Below are positions 28,333-36,827 of a stretch of DNA of 64,000 nt, piece after piece. The notes beneath the pieces were generated by a model that had not been told where the DNA came from, searched no databases, and saw only the letters and a list, made by a program, of their open reading frames with translations. This DNA is from Shewanella atlantica (GTDB lineage Bacteria; Pseudomonadota; Gammaproteobacteria; Enterobacterales; Shewanellaceae). The translations under genes and the position numbers were made by a program. Numbering within the stretch: position 1 is the stretch's first letter; each line of letters begins with the position of its first letter. The stretch lies in NCBI RefSeq assembly GCF_003966265.1, contig NZ_RXNV01000006.1, positions 124,001 through 188,000 of the forward strand. The letters are read 5' to 3'.

Positions 28333-29022
28333 ATGGAAAATAAAAGAAGACTCTTTTTAAAATGTGCTTGTGCTACAGCGGTCGGAGCGGTTGGATCAAC
28401 AAAGCTTATAGCTGCCCAATCAGATACTAGAGCAGATGATACCGAAGCCGAGGTCAATTACGCACTCATTCATGATGAAACTAAGTGCATTGGTTGCGAA
28501 GTGTGTGTTGATGCCTGTCGTGAAACGAACAATGTCCCCGAAGGTGTAAGTAGATTAGAAATAGTTAAAACTGGTCCATTTGGTGAATATCCTGATCAGT
28601 ACTTTAGTTTCTCTCGCAAATCATGTCAGCAATGTGATGGAACTCCCTGTGTCAATGTCTGCCCGACAGGGGCTGCGTACAAAGATCCTAAAACAGGCAT
28701 TGTCTCAGTAGACAGTTGGAAATGTGTTGGATGTATGTACTGCATTGCCGCATGTCCATATCAAATCCGCTTTATCAATCCGGTTACTAAAGCCGCTGAT
28801 AAATGTGATTTCTGTAAAGAAACTCGTCTTAAAGAAGGAAAGTCACCTGCTTGCGTCGCTGCTTGCCCAACAAAAGCGCTTGTCTTTGGCAACCTAAAAG
28901 ATCCTGATTCTGAAATTGTTAAGGTTCTAAAAACGACACCAAATTATCGAAGCAAAACAGATCTGGGAACTCGTCCAAAACTATTCCGTATTGCAGCAAA
29001 AGATGGGGAAATAAAGCTATGA
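28333..29022 (+). CDS. nrfC: NrfC-like ferredoxin subunit, Tat-exported
   Basis: A periplasmic iron-sulfur protein of 229 residues with four [4Fe-4S] cluster motifs: CIGCEVCVDAC, CQQCDGTPCVNVCP, CVGCMYCIAACP, and CDFC with CVAACP. A twin-arginine signal (NKRRLFLKCA) is present. It should relay electrons from the NrfD quinol oxidase to NrfB. GGGGG lies just before the ATG, and the stop overlaps the nrfD start (ATGA). It lacks the extra CPHC...CXC loop seen in both SirC proteins at the right of the window. Confidence 0.88.
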   Translation: MENKRRLFLKCACATAVGAVGSTKLIAAQSDTRADDTEAEVNYALIHDETKCIGCEVCVDACRETNNVPEGVSRLEIVKTGPFGEYPDQYFSFSRKSCQQCDGTPCVNVCPTGAAYKDPKTGIVSVDSWKCVGCMYCIAACPYQIRFINPVTKAADKCDFCKETRLKEGKSPACVAACPTKALVFGNLKDPDSEIVKVLKTTPNYRSKTDLGTRPKLFRIAAKDGEIKL

Positions 29023-29960
29023 ATCCATTTCATTTTGATAGCCTTGTTTGGCATTGGCCTATCGCAATCTACCTTTTTTTAGCAGGTATATCGGCCGGGG
29101 CTATTTGTTTCGCCGTATTACTGAAGCACTTTAAATTAGGTAAAAATGCTTACAAATCAAGTTTTGTTCAAGCAGCTTGTCTACTTGCACCACTAGCTGT
29201 ATTTGCCGGTCTTGGCATACTCGTTCTCGATTTAACTAAGCCATTTGATTTCTGGAAAATTTTAGTATTTTACAATCCAACTTCAATTATGTCTGTTGGA
29301 GTTGCAGTGCTAATGATTTACCAAGTAGCCTTATTTTCATGGTTAGCTTGTTTATTTAAAGAGCCAATATCCAATTGGTGTGACCATCGCTGGCCGTTGA
29401 TAGATAGAATATTAAATATATTAGATAAGCATGAGCCTAGCATCACAGGGTTACTAGTGATGTTAGCCCTATCTTTAGGTGCTTATACTGGCTTTTTACT
29501 TTCTGCATTGACCACTTTTCCTATGCTCAACAATCCTGTACTACCTATGTTATTTCTTGTTTCTGGTATTTCTTCAGGGGCAGCGGGAACCTTGTTAGGT
29601 GGATTACTCCTCAAGGGGAATCCTGATAGTAAAGAAGTCCATTTTATTCATCATATTGAAATACCAATCATTTTACTTGAACTGGTTCTGCTTTTTACCT
29701 TCTTCATTGGTTTGATTATATCTGGCGGACAGAGCCAAGTTGCGGCATTTACGGCCCTCGGAGAAGGTTTCTGGGGATGGATATTCTGGGCAGGGATCAT
29801 TGTAATAGGCTTAACACTACCGCTCGCCTTCAATTTATTTATGACAGCCTCCTCTAAACGAAAACTATCATATGTTGCTATTACAGCTAGCTGCAGCTTA
29901 TTGGGCGTTTTACTGCTGCGTAACTTCATTCTTTACACCGGACAAATGACTGTCGCATAA
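29019..29960 (+). CDS. nrfD: NrfD-like quinol dehydrogenase membrane subunit
   Basis: An integral membrane protein of 313 residues with about eight helices, NrfD/PsrC family, oxidising menaquinol on the periplasmic side. Family marks include WHWPIAIYLFLAGISAGAICFAVLL at the start, VLDLTKPFDFWKILVFYNPTSIMSVGV near residue 70, and LGAYTGFLLSALTTFPMLN near residue 155. It is translationally coupled to nrfC. Confidence 0.88.
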   Translation: MNPFHFDSLVWHWPIAIYLFLAGISAGAICFAVLLKHFKLGKNAYKSSFVQAACLLAPLAVFAGLGILVLDLTKPFDFWKILVFYNPTSIMSVGVAVLMIYQVALFSWLACLFKEPISNWCDHRWPLIDRILNILDKHEPSITGLLVMLALSLGAYTGFLLSALTTFPMLNNPVLPMLFLVSGISSGAAGTLLGGLLLKGNPDSKEVHFIHHIEIPIILLELVLLFTFFIGLIISGGQSQVAAFTALGEGFWGWIFWAGIIVIGLTLPLAFNLFMTASSKRKLSYVAITASCSLLGVLLLRNFILYTGQMTVA

Positions 29961-29982
29961 ACCAATATCAGGAGTTTATTAC

Positions 29983-30273
29983 ATGCTTAGAATTTTTGGA
30001 TTAACATTCCTATTAATATTATCAGGTTACGTACTTGCAGAACCAATAGCAGATACCCATGCTGAAATGAGTGGTTGTGAATCTTGTCATATTAACGGTG
30101 AACCATCTGATGACATGGTTCATGAAAATAGTTCATGTGTTGAGTGTCATGGCCCTTTGAGTGACTTTGCTGACGAAACGCATCAAGGGCACCATGATGT
30201 TTTAGAATGCAGTAACTGTCATCTTGCTCACGATGAAGTGACACCTAGTGATTCTTGCGTTAATTGTCACTAA
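29983..30273 (+). CDS. small tetrahaem cytochrome c (STC/CctA-like)
   Basis: A periplasmic 96-residue protein (about 77 mature) with four CXXCH sites: CESCH, CVECH, CSNCH and CVNCH at the very end. The spacing and the opening HAEMSGCESCHINGEPS closely resemble the Shewanella small tetrahaem cytochrome and the haem domain of fumarate reductase FccA. It ends the nrfB-C-D operon (22-nt gap, AGGAG before the ATG), so it is probably the soluble carrier that takes electrons from the NrfBCD module. Confidence 0.85.
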   Translation: MLRIFGLTFLLILSGYVLAEPIADTHAEMSGCESCHINGEPSDDMVHENSSCVECHGPLSDFADETHQGHHDVLECSNCHLAHDEVTPSDSCVNCH

Positions 30274-30303
30274 TAATGGTGATTTATTAACGTGCAATGA
30301 ATG

Positions 30304-30339
30304 AATTAATTAGCCATACCTCATCATGGCTAATTAATT
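30304..30339 (+). terminator. hairpin ending the nrf-like operon
   Basis: AATTAATTAGCCAT (30304-30317) pairs perfectly with ATGGCTAATTAATT (30326-30339) around an 8-nt loop, 31 nt past the tetrahaem gene. Confidence 0.75.
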
Positions 30340-30936
30340 TCGTTGAAGTGTTACCCTTTCATTTCAGCGAGTTCACAGGGAAGTTATTGGGCAGGTAGCC
30401 ACATTAAATTTACAAGATTAATAGTCGTTATTAATTGTTGTACCCAACCTCCAAATGGGTTCGTCACTCTATTCTGTAGAGTGACATTTTTATTTTTAGC
30501 ATTAGAACTAGGCTACCCACTGATGCTCAGTCAGCTACCTTCAAAATCAAGAACTTAATACTCCATAGAATGAAATTGCTTTTTGACTCAGAATTAAGCT
30601 TAATTTCATTAATCTGCCAATCTAATGAAGCCTGGAGTTTGCAATGCGTCACTCCCTTAAACTTCCAACTTTGGGTATCGCGCAGGCGTATCAAGATCGC
30701 CGACCACTCTCTTCTTAGGTAAATACGCTTCTAACTGATGGATAGGCTGCCCGAACAGCCAACACACTTATCATCATCAGGATCCGGGAGGACTTCGATA
30801 AACTAACCAGTCAAACCAAATGTCCACTGGCGAAGGTATCTGGCAATCGAAATCATCGAGTCTAACGATACATCCTAAGCAACTAAAATTAAAAAGAAAA
30901 CCACTCATTACACAATAAATATAATCACCAAAATAA

Positions 30937-30965
30937 AAAACCACCGCTCCGAGGAACGGTGGTTT
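30937..30965 (-). terminator. terminator of the leftward lipoprotein/split-Soret operon
   Basis: CCACCG / CGGTGG extended by AAA / TTT around CTCCGAGGAA. The A-rich left flank gives a U-tail on the minus strand. Confidence 0.8.
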
Positions 30966-30986
30966 CAGTTACATTAACTTATTGAA

Positions 30987-31093
30987 GGTTTAGTTATTTC
31001 TGGTTTACTTTGCGCTAACTCGCCGGTAACCAAAAATGTTTGCCTATGGGTTTTACTATTTCTGGTTTGCTTTGCGCTAACGCGCCAGCAACC
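30987..31093. repeat. imperfect tandem duplication at the 3' end of the lipoprotein gene
   Basis: Two copies of a segment of about 45 nt (30987-31031 and 31049-31093) are offset by 62 nt, which is not a multiple of three. The downstream copy would encode ELAQSKPEITKP in the original frame, the counterpart of ALAQSKPEIVKP in the upstream copy. After the duplication the reading frame ends instead in GKHFWLPAS. Confidence 0.7.
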
Positions 31094-31551
31094 ATAACAG
31101 ATAGCCTTAAGGTTTGAGTCTCCATATTGAAGACAGGTTGACTGGCAGGAGTGAAGGTATAAGATCCCGGACTCACTTCGACCAGTGTATCTATACAGTC
31201 AGACTCTTCTGCATCGCAGCCAAATTTAGATGCATTATGCCAGGGCATGCTAAACGCCGAAGTGATCGCGGAAGGCATACTCAGGTACATTATCTCGAAA
31301 TCGCTACCAGCATCAGTTACCACCTGACTATCAGCATCGGTCAAGGTAAAGGCGATGGCGAAACTTTGAGGATCAACCGACCCAATGACTACTCTAATCT
31401 CGTTAGCCTGATCTATGGTGACACTGGCTGGTGCAGGATCGACCGGCTCTACCGGAACAACTGGATCAATTGGCTCAACGCTCACATCATCATCGGAACT
31501 ACAGGCAGACAACAGCAGTGCCAGGGATGCGGTTATAAGTAATTTACGCAT
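31015..31551 (-). CDS. small lipoprotein, possibly OmcA/MtrC N-terminal-like
   Basis: An exported lipoprotein of 178 residues (lipobox LLSAC; acidic/proline linker VEPIDPVVPVEPVDP). The single beta-rich domain (IRVVIGSVDPQSFAIAFTLTDADSQVV) vaguely recalls the N-terminal module of decahaem OmcA/MtrC lipoproteins, but no haem motif is present. The C-terminus appears altered by a frame-shifting tandem duplication. The ATG at 31551 has GGGAA upstream. It follows the split-Soret-type gene by 10 nt and should be cotranscribed. Function unknown. Confidence 0.6.
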   Translation of the reverse strand: MRKLLITASLALLLSACSSDDDVSVEPIDPVVPVEPVDPAPASVTIDQANEIRVVIGSVDPQSFAIAFTLTDADSQVVTDAGSDFEIMYLSMPSAITSAFSMPWHNASKFGCDAEESDCIDTLVEVSPGSYTFTPASQPVFNMETQTLRLSVMVAGALAQSKPEIVKPIGKHFWLPAS

Positions 31552-31561
31552 AAGAATTCCC

Positions 31562-32485
31562 TTAGTTGTGGCAAGTGCTACAAGTCGCATCCGCGTGCAT
31601 GCCAGTCAGACCGGACGTAACATCATGTGGTGCGTGACAGGTCTGACATTCCATATAGGAATTCACATCCGAACCAATGTAGGTATCAGGCTCACGCTTG
31701 GTGCCAGTATGGCAACCGGAACAGTCATCATTGCCTTGAGCATGTATCTCAAACTTAGGATCGGTTGCTAGCTCGCCTTTGAGCGCAAGGTTTAAAAATT
31801 CGACCGTCTTGAATGCTATTTCTGCCGTTACCTGAGCACAACGCTCATACTTGGCTTTATGCTTCCCACCAAGCTTACTCGTGGCAGACCAGTGTGAGAC
31901 CGAGGTGTGACATAAGATGGAGCCGGCGACCGACTGGCCAATCATATCAGCTGTTAACAACTCACCAGCATCATTGTGCATAATCGGCGCACCGATATAA
32001 TTCAGAAACTTATCATCGCCACGAGGCATAGGAGTCTTTTCATAGTAGCGGTTGACAGCACTGATAACCTGGAACTGATCGACACCGCCCAGTATGTTAA
32101 TAATCATAGCCGCGGCATTGACGCAGCCACAAATAGAACCCCACCCTTTAACGCCGGAGCCACCATAGACAGTGATATTGGTTGGGATGGCGGCAAAATT
32201 ACAGGCATCCTCATGCCCTTGAGCGGCAAGCTCCTTAACTACGGCATTGAATACACCATACATACAACCACCACGAAAATAGCCTTCATAGGCACGTTTG
32301 GCGACTGCAAAAGGATCCAGCTCAATATATCCCAGTAAGTTATCTGCCAAATCTTTGCCATCACTCCCCAAACCTATGGCGCCATCAACCGGACAAGTAT
32401 CAGCGGCGAACACGGCGGGTGAGACTGCGGCCGCACCGGCAAAACCAACAATTTTTCCCATCGCCTGACGTCTATCTAAATTCAT
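31562..32485 (-). CDS. C_GCAxxG / split-Soret-type multihaem protein, Tat-exported
   Basis: A 307-residue exported protein with a twin-arginine leader (DRRQAMGKIVGFAGAAA). The main domain carries GGCMYGVFNAVV near residue 74 and SICGCVNAAAMI near 115, the cysteine pattern of the C_GCAxxG_C_C / split-Soret cytochrome c family. ILCHTSVSHW lies near 200. The tail has three CXXCH haem sites (CSGCH, CQTCH, CSTCH, the last at the C-terminus). Split-Soret cytochromes of Desulfovibrio bind haems at a dimer interface; the electron partner here is unknown. GGAGAG lies 7 nt before the ATG. It forms an operon with the lipoprotein gene that follows. Confidence 0.75.
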   Translation of the reverse strand: MNLDRRQAMGKIVGFAGAAAVSPAVFAADTCPVDGAIGLGSDGKDLADNLLGYIELDPFAVAKRAYEGYFRGGCMYGVFNAVVKELAAQGHEDACNFAAIPTNITVYGGSGVKGWGSICGCVNAAAMIINILGGVDQFQVISAVNRYYEKTPMPRGDDKFLNYIGAPIMHNDAGELLTADMIGQSVAGSILCHTSVSHWSATSKLGGKHKAKYERCAQVTAEIAFKTVEFLNLALKGELATDPKFEIHAQGNDDCSGCHTGTKREPDTYIGSDVNSYMECQTCHAPHDVTSGLTGMHADATCSTCHN

Positions 32486-32669
32486 AATCATCTCTCCAGT
32501 TATTGAAATTCTGCAATTCAACATAGTGACAAATTGCATTTCCCAATTATAAATATCTTAAAAAACAACAACTTAGCGTTTTTCCTACGAAAAGATAATA
32601 GCCCTAAAGCAAAATTCAAATTGTGATCGACAAAACGTTTACAAACAAAATTTCAACAATTTTGATAAC

Positions 32670-33245
32670 TAAATTATCAAGCAGGTCTGCCAAGAATATG
32701 GCATTTCAGAGGTAACCTATTACAACTGGAAAGGTAAGTTCGGTGGTATGGAAGAGTTAAATATTAGGTACTTATGCGACCTGAAGATTTTAAGGGGATG
32801 TTTGCAGACATCAGTTTGGAACATTAAATCCCCAAAGATCATGTTGGAAAATATCTCATAAGCAAATCGTTGGGATCAATCTTGCGTTATCAGTCTGGTC
32901 GTTGCCTGGATGACCCCGTTATTGCCACGTAAGAAACACGTCGGAAAATATCCGGAATACGGAGGGGGATCAAGCTCTTTCAAACCCGCATAAGCTCGGA
33001 AAAGTTATGCAACCATAAACGTGTATAGCACGTGTATTGCTAGCTTAAATTGAGCTTGAGGCGTAAGGACAAGAAGCATCGGCTTAATCCCCCTTACCGT
33101 TAGTGGTATCTGACGCGGTGAATCCATATCAGCCGATGAACTTCATGTGTAACAATTTACAGTGCGGCCACATGATTCACTTGAAAATCTAACTCCTTGG
33201 AAAGATTTGGCGAGCAAGAAACAGGGAGAAAACTCAATTTTCAGG
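32670..33245 (+). mobile_element. degenerate IS3-family element (orfA/orfB relict)
   Basis: Broken reading frames still show IS3 transposase signatures in order. OrfA is QVCQEYGISEVTYYNWKGKF at 32682-32741. OrfB begins about RYQSGRCLDDPVIAT near 32886. HKRV.HVYC.LKLSLRRKDKKHRL follows near 33015-33090, and finally VRPHDSLENLTPWKDLASKK from 33163. Stops and frame changes interrupt all parts, and large sections, including the catalytic DDE region, are missing. I found no terminal repeats. It is non-functional, but it marks the island as a site of past transfer. Confidence 0.8.
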
Positions 33246-33378
33246 TGTTTTGGTACACGGAAGGCAACGATATGGCTTTAACTGACATTCAGGCATTGCA
33301 AATAGGAGTGACCTCTAAGCTTGGAAAGCCTATGGGACAGAGCGGCCTGGAGGATAATTTACTCAACAAAGACTAATA
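33246..33378. other. short stretch between IS3 relict and LysR gene
   Basis: The plus strand reads MALTDIQALQIGVTSKLGKPMGQSGLE from 33272 and stops at about 33376. It may be the tail of another lost gene, but there is no ribosome site and I do not recognise it. Confidence 0.25.
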
Positions 33379-34323
33379 TCACTGGTTATCATTAGAAAAA
33401 TGCTCCCGCAACTTCTCGGTCAACTTCAATGCTAAAATATCATCGCTAGAGTCATTTGCCAGTAAATAGTATTTATGTTCTTTGTAGGTGGATGTCTCAC
33501 TAAACAAGTTAGTTGATAATTCAGTAATGTCGAGGAACTCAAGCTCCGCTCTTTCTTGCAGAGTATGAAGAAAAACAGATCCTGCCACCAATCCTACACT
33601 GTCACCAAGTTCGAGATAATCAAGAAGCAGTCTCATGTCAGAAATTTTTAGTGCAACGGTGATTGGGATTTTTTTCTGGTAGGCAATCTTATCGATACGG
33701 GGCATTTTCTGCTCGTCTAAAGCATAATTTGATATGGCTACTTTATATTTGAGAATACTCTCTAATGTGATTTTAGAATTGAAGACAGGGTGCCCTTTCT
33801 TTGCGACCAAGAAATAGCGGCCTATTTCTCCTATTTCATACTGGGTGATGCCGTCCGCTTGGGCTGGGTTGACAGCTATACAATAATCAAAGACGCCGTT
33901 AACCAATTTTTTCTGAAAGTCTGATGCAATTGTGTGTAGTTCGAAAGAAAACTGAGCCCCTTCACCGTTAGTAATTTGATTCAAGCAGTCAAAAATTATG
34001 TTATGAAAATTCCCCTGAGCAGCAACATTAACCGCCTTATTTTCTGCTACAGTGATCTCCATGGTGTGAGCCAGAGAGCGAAAGTTCGCGACTAACGTTT
34101 TGGCTAGGGGGTAGAGTCTGTCAGCCAGATGATTTGGTTTCATGCCATGCTGCTGTCTAATAAAAAGTTCATTTTCAAAAATATGACGAAGGGACGTCAA
34201 TGTTCGGCTTACTTTTGACTGGGTTATCGCTAACTTTGAGGCTGCAGCGGTTCCACTCTTTTGTTCATAAAGCTCTACAAATACGGATAATGTAAAGGAA
34301 TCAAGGTGATCAATTTTTTTCAT
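33379..34323 (-). CDS. LysR-family regulator at the right border of the island
   Basis: A 314-residue LysR-type regulator. The helix-turn-helix is at residues 5-65 (LDSFTLSVFVELYEQKSGTAAASKLAITQSKVSRTLTSLRHIFENELFIRQQHGMKPN) and the effector-binding domain spans about 90-300. It is a paralogue of the LysR gene at 25836. It may control the leftward split-Soret/lipoprotein operon, from which an IS3 relict now separates it. Confidence 0.88.
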   Translation of the reverse strand: MKKIDHLDSFTLSVFVELYEQKSGTAAASKLAITQSKVSRTLTSLRHIFENELFIRQQHGMKPNHLADRLYPLAKTLVANFRSLAHTMEITVAENKAVNVAAQGNFHNIIFDCLNQITNGEGAQFSFELHTIASDFQKKLVNGVFDYCIAVNPAQADGITQYEIGEIGRYFLVAKKGHPVFNSKITLESILKYKVAISNYALDEQKMPRIDKIAYQKKIPITVALKISDMRLLLDYLELGDSVGLVAGSVFLHTLQERAELEFLDITELSTNLFSETSTYKEHKYYLLANDSSDDILALKLTEKLREHFSNDNQ

Positions 34324-34998
34324 GAGTGTATTCCGGAAATATTTTTTGCTGCATGCGCCATACTTTAACTGCAGTTAAAGTATGGTGCCATCGTTTCAAA
34401 TCACACTTTGCAAATATAGTAATCGACTTTCTTTTACCCACAAATTAGAAGAATCATTTGCAATTCATGCATAACACAATCAAAAAGACTTTTCCCCCTA
34501 ATCGTACTCATACCGTCTCTTTGATTATTAATGCACTTAAAACGTAAACCTTATCGGCAGGTACTTCCCCCAAGTGAACGTGTCACCTATATCTACTTTG
34601 CACTGAAATAGATGGCGAAGGGATAGCATTCTTTTTTATAAGAAGCGCTTGGGACTTCATCTGACTCTCGATGAAAGATCGGGGCGGAGGGATAGCTGAC
34701 TTTACTCTCCACTATCACAAGCAGAGAGGAACCCTAGGGTTCTGAATCGAACATACGAAAAAGGGCTACTCTTTCGAGTAGCCCTTCATCTGAATGTGGC
34801 ACCGGGATAGCTGATTCAAACAATAGGAACCCTAGGGTTCTAAATTGAATATACGAAAAAGCCCCAAGCACTCTTTGTTATAAGAAGTGCTTGGGGCTTC
34901 ATCTGAATGGGTTACAAACCCCACTTTTCTACTTATCTCAGGACGGGACACTGAAACGAAAAAAGGCTCATCAAATGATGAGCCTTTTTTCTTTAATG
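34324..34998. repeat. decayed tandem copies of the tRNA-Ser 3' end and its terminators
   Basis: Downstream of the tRNA on its own strand lie three or four related units. GGAACCCTAGGGTTCT occurs at 34728 and 34826. Degenerate 3' ends (GGCGGAGGGATAG at 34683; TGGCACCGGGATAG at 34798) copy the tRNA's GGCGGAGGGATAG. Terminator-like stems occur at 34761-34786, 34859-34899 and 34965-34984, mostly followed by TTCATCTGA. A half copy (TAAGAAGCGCTTGGGACTTC) is at about 34638. No protein-coding gene is visible. The pattern suggests a former tRNA-Ser tandem array that has lost all but one functional copy. Confidence 0.6.
34959..34990 (-). terminator. terminator of tRNA-Ser
   Basis: GGCTCATC (34965-34972) pairs with GATGAGCC (34977-34984), flanked by A-run and T-run, so it can act in both directions. 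It lies just past the tRNA 3' end. Confidence 0.85.
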
Positions 34999-35089
34999 TG
35001 GCGGAGGGATAGGGATTTGAACCCTAGATGGGCTACAAACCCATGCCGGTTTTCAAGACCGGTGCATTCGACCACTCTGCCATCCCTCC
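34999..35089 (-). tRNA. tRNA-Ser (anticodon UGA)
   Basis: A 91-nt tRNA with encoded CCA. The acceptor stem GGAGGGA pairs with TCCCTCC, and the anticodon loop CTTGAAA gives anticodon TGA. A long variable arm (ATGGGTTTGTAGCCCAT) is typical of serine tRNAs, and the T-loop is GTTCAAATC. It reads UCA and wobble UCN codons. Confidence 0.97.
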
Positions 35090-35264
35090 GAACGCCGCTG
35101 ATAATAGGGATACTTGAGTTCAATGTAAAGCCCCATATGAACTAAATGACTAAAAAAACATCCTTTAAAACAAATTAATGCCTGATTAGCCACTTTTTAG
35201 ACAATTACGCCTTACAGTCGATGAATATCCTCATTTATCGGCTAACCAGCCAACGGCAGGATAC

Positions 35265-36467
35265 CTAGCCAACCGCAGGTAAAGCATCAAACATCTGCAA
35301 CAATTGCACTGTCATGATTAAAATACCTGCTAATGTTACCAATGCCAGCCCCAGTGCCCCGCCCTTAACTCGATAGCCACCTAGCCCGACTTGACGGCGC
35401 TGGGTCGATACCATAGCCACAGGCAGAAAGATCGCCAGCACCACCAACGCAAATGCCGCGTAACCTAAAGCTGCGATAAACCCTTGTGGGTAAAACATAG
35501 CAAACCCCAATGGTGGCATAAAAGTCACCAGGGCGACCTGAACCCTATGGCCTGGCTTCGCGCTGCGCTTCAACAGGTCTGATATAAAATCATACAAGCC
35601 TAAACTGACACCGAGAAATGAGGTCGCCAGTGCGAGATCGGCAAATATCGATACCGTGTTCGCTATCATAGGGTCATGCAGCAGGCGACTCAGAGAACCA
35701 ATGAATCCATTGAGGCTTTGACTCCCCATCAAATCATTTTGTGTCAGGACCCCCTGACTGGCCAGCATCCATAACAGGTAAACCGCCAGTGGCAGTGCCG
35801 AGCCCACCACAATGATCCACCTTAATGCCTTAGTATCCTTTCCTAAGTAACGCACGATAGATGGAATTGAGCCATGAAAACCAAACGAGGTAAAAATCAC
35901 CGGCAATGAGGCTAATACCAGTCCTTGATGCACTGGCAGCGCCACTAAGTTATCGACAGAGATATGAGGTAATAGCAGAAACAACATCAAGACTAAGGCA
36001 ATTAATTTCAAAGAGAATAAGCTGCGGTTAATCATATCGACAGAGCGAGTACCTATCGCCACCACGGTACCAATTAACACGGTGAAGAGTATCGCCCCCA
36101 ACTGCATAGGGATATCCAGCTCAAACCAGCTTGTGAGCTTACTATGGATCTGCTCACCACCGCCGGCAATATAGGCGGCACACAAAGCATAAAACAGAAA
36201 CATCATCGAAAAACTGGCAATAAGCTGCCCTTTTCTGCCGAGCAGTTTATACGCCAGGGTGTGCAGGGTCGCATCGGCGGGGGCAAACTGGTGCACTTCA
36301 ATCATCAGTAATGCGGTATAGGTCATAAGAGACCAGATCAGAAACATAATAATACTGGCTACGCCAAAACCTAAACCCGAGGAGGCAAGGGGCAGGGCTA
36401 ACATACCCGCACCTATGGTCGTGCCGGCAATGATAAGCATGCTGCCGAAGATTTTACTTTTATTCAT
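35265..36467 (-). CDS. tyrP: aromatic amino acid permease, TyrP/Mtr family
   Basis: Inner-membrane proton symporter of the HAAAP family, 400 residues with about 11 helices. The opening IFGSMLIIAGTTIGAGMLALPLASSGLGF and the central TSFGFHGSIPSIVRYLG are diagnostic. The sequence looks closest to the tyrosine carriers, but tryptophan specificity (Mtr/TnaB) cannot be excluded. It is monocistronic. Confidence 0.85.
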   Translation of the reverse strand: MNKSKIFGSMLIIAGTTIGAGMLALPLASSGLGFGVASIIMFLIWSLMTYTALLMIEVHQFAPADATLHTLAYKLLGRKGQLIASFSMMFLFYALCAAYIAGGGEQIHSKLTSWFELDIPMQLGAILFTVLIGTVVAIGTRSVDMINRSLFSLKLIALVLMLFLLLPHISVDNLVALPVHQGLVLASLPVIFTSFGFHGSIPSIVRYLGKDTKALRWIIVVGSALPLAVYLLWMLASQGVLTQNDLMGSQSLNGFIGSLSRLLHDPMIANTVSIFADLALATSFLGVSLGLYDFISDLLKRSAKPGHRVQVALVTFMPPLGFAMFYPQGFIAALGYAAFALVVLAIFLPVAMVSTQRRQVGLGGYRVKGGALGLALVTLAGILIMTVQLLQMFDALPAVG

Positions 36468-36827
36468 TTATGGTGTTCCACAATAGAGAAAATGTATCCG
36501 GAACAGGCGCTGTACCGTGGCCAATGTCCGAAAAATAGATGGAATTGCCACAATGGTGTGATCAAAATGAGGGGGGATTAATATGAACCTCTATCTACGC
36601 CATTGTGGCTATAGATAGTAGTAAGTATTGCTAAGTGTTAATGACACGTTATTACCCTTGATAATCACTGTTAATCAATAACTTAATAAACAGAATGGAG
36701 TGTAGAACTTCTACCTTAGTTTTTCCTCATACATCTGTCAACAGTGAACAATTGTTTATACATGAAAGTAGAATTTTGATAGGTTATTCCGATTAGTATT
36801 ACTCACTGTTAAATAAATGGATATCCA
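36468..36827. other. divergent gap between permease and thioredoxin-like lipoprotein genes
   Basis: A 360-nt promoter region. It includes an imperfect relative of the TAATACCAATTGGTATAA palindrome at about 36784-36801 (TTATTCCGATTAGTATTA). No gene is seen. Confidence 0.4.

Larger units (their letters stand above)
30274..31014. other. gap with a terminator pair and possible gene remnants
   Basis: No intact gene is visible in 741 nt. There are terminator hairpins at both ends (30304-30339 and 30937-30965). The minus strand at 30657-30764 reads open and protein-like (QPIHQLEAYLPKKRVVGD), with a stop at 30657 but no start, and is broken upstream by frame changes. It looks like a decayed gene fragment of unidentified family. 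Confidence 0.4.

Noticed and set aside
30343..30558. 71-residue open frame on the plus strand after the tetrahaem gene
   Set aside because: No ribosome site, odd composition, and it begins right after the terminator hairpin; no similarity recognised.
34600..34998. CRISPR-like array next to tRNA-Ser
   Set aside because: The repeats differ in length and spacing, form terminator hairpins and resemble the tRNA 3' end; there are no regular spacers and no cas genes.
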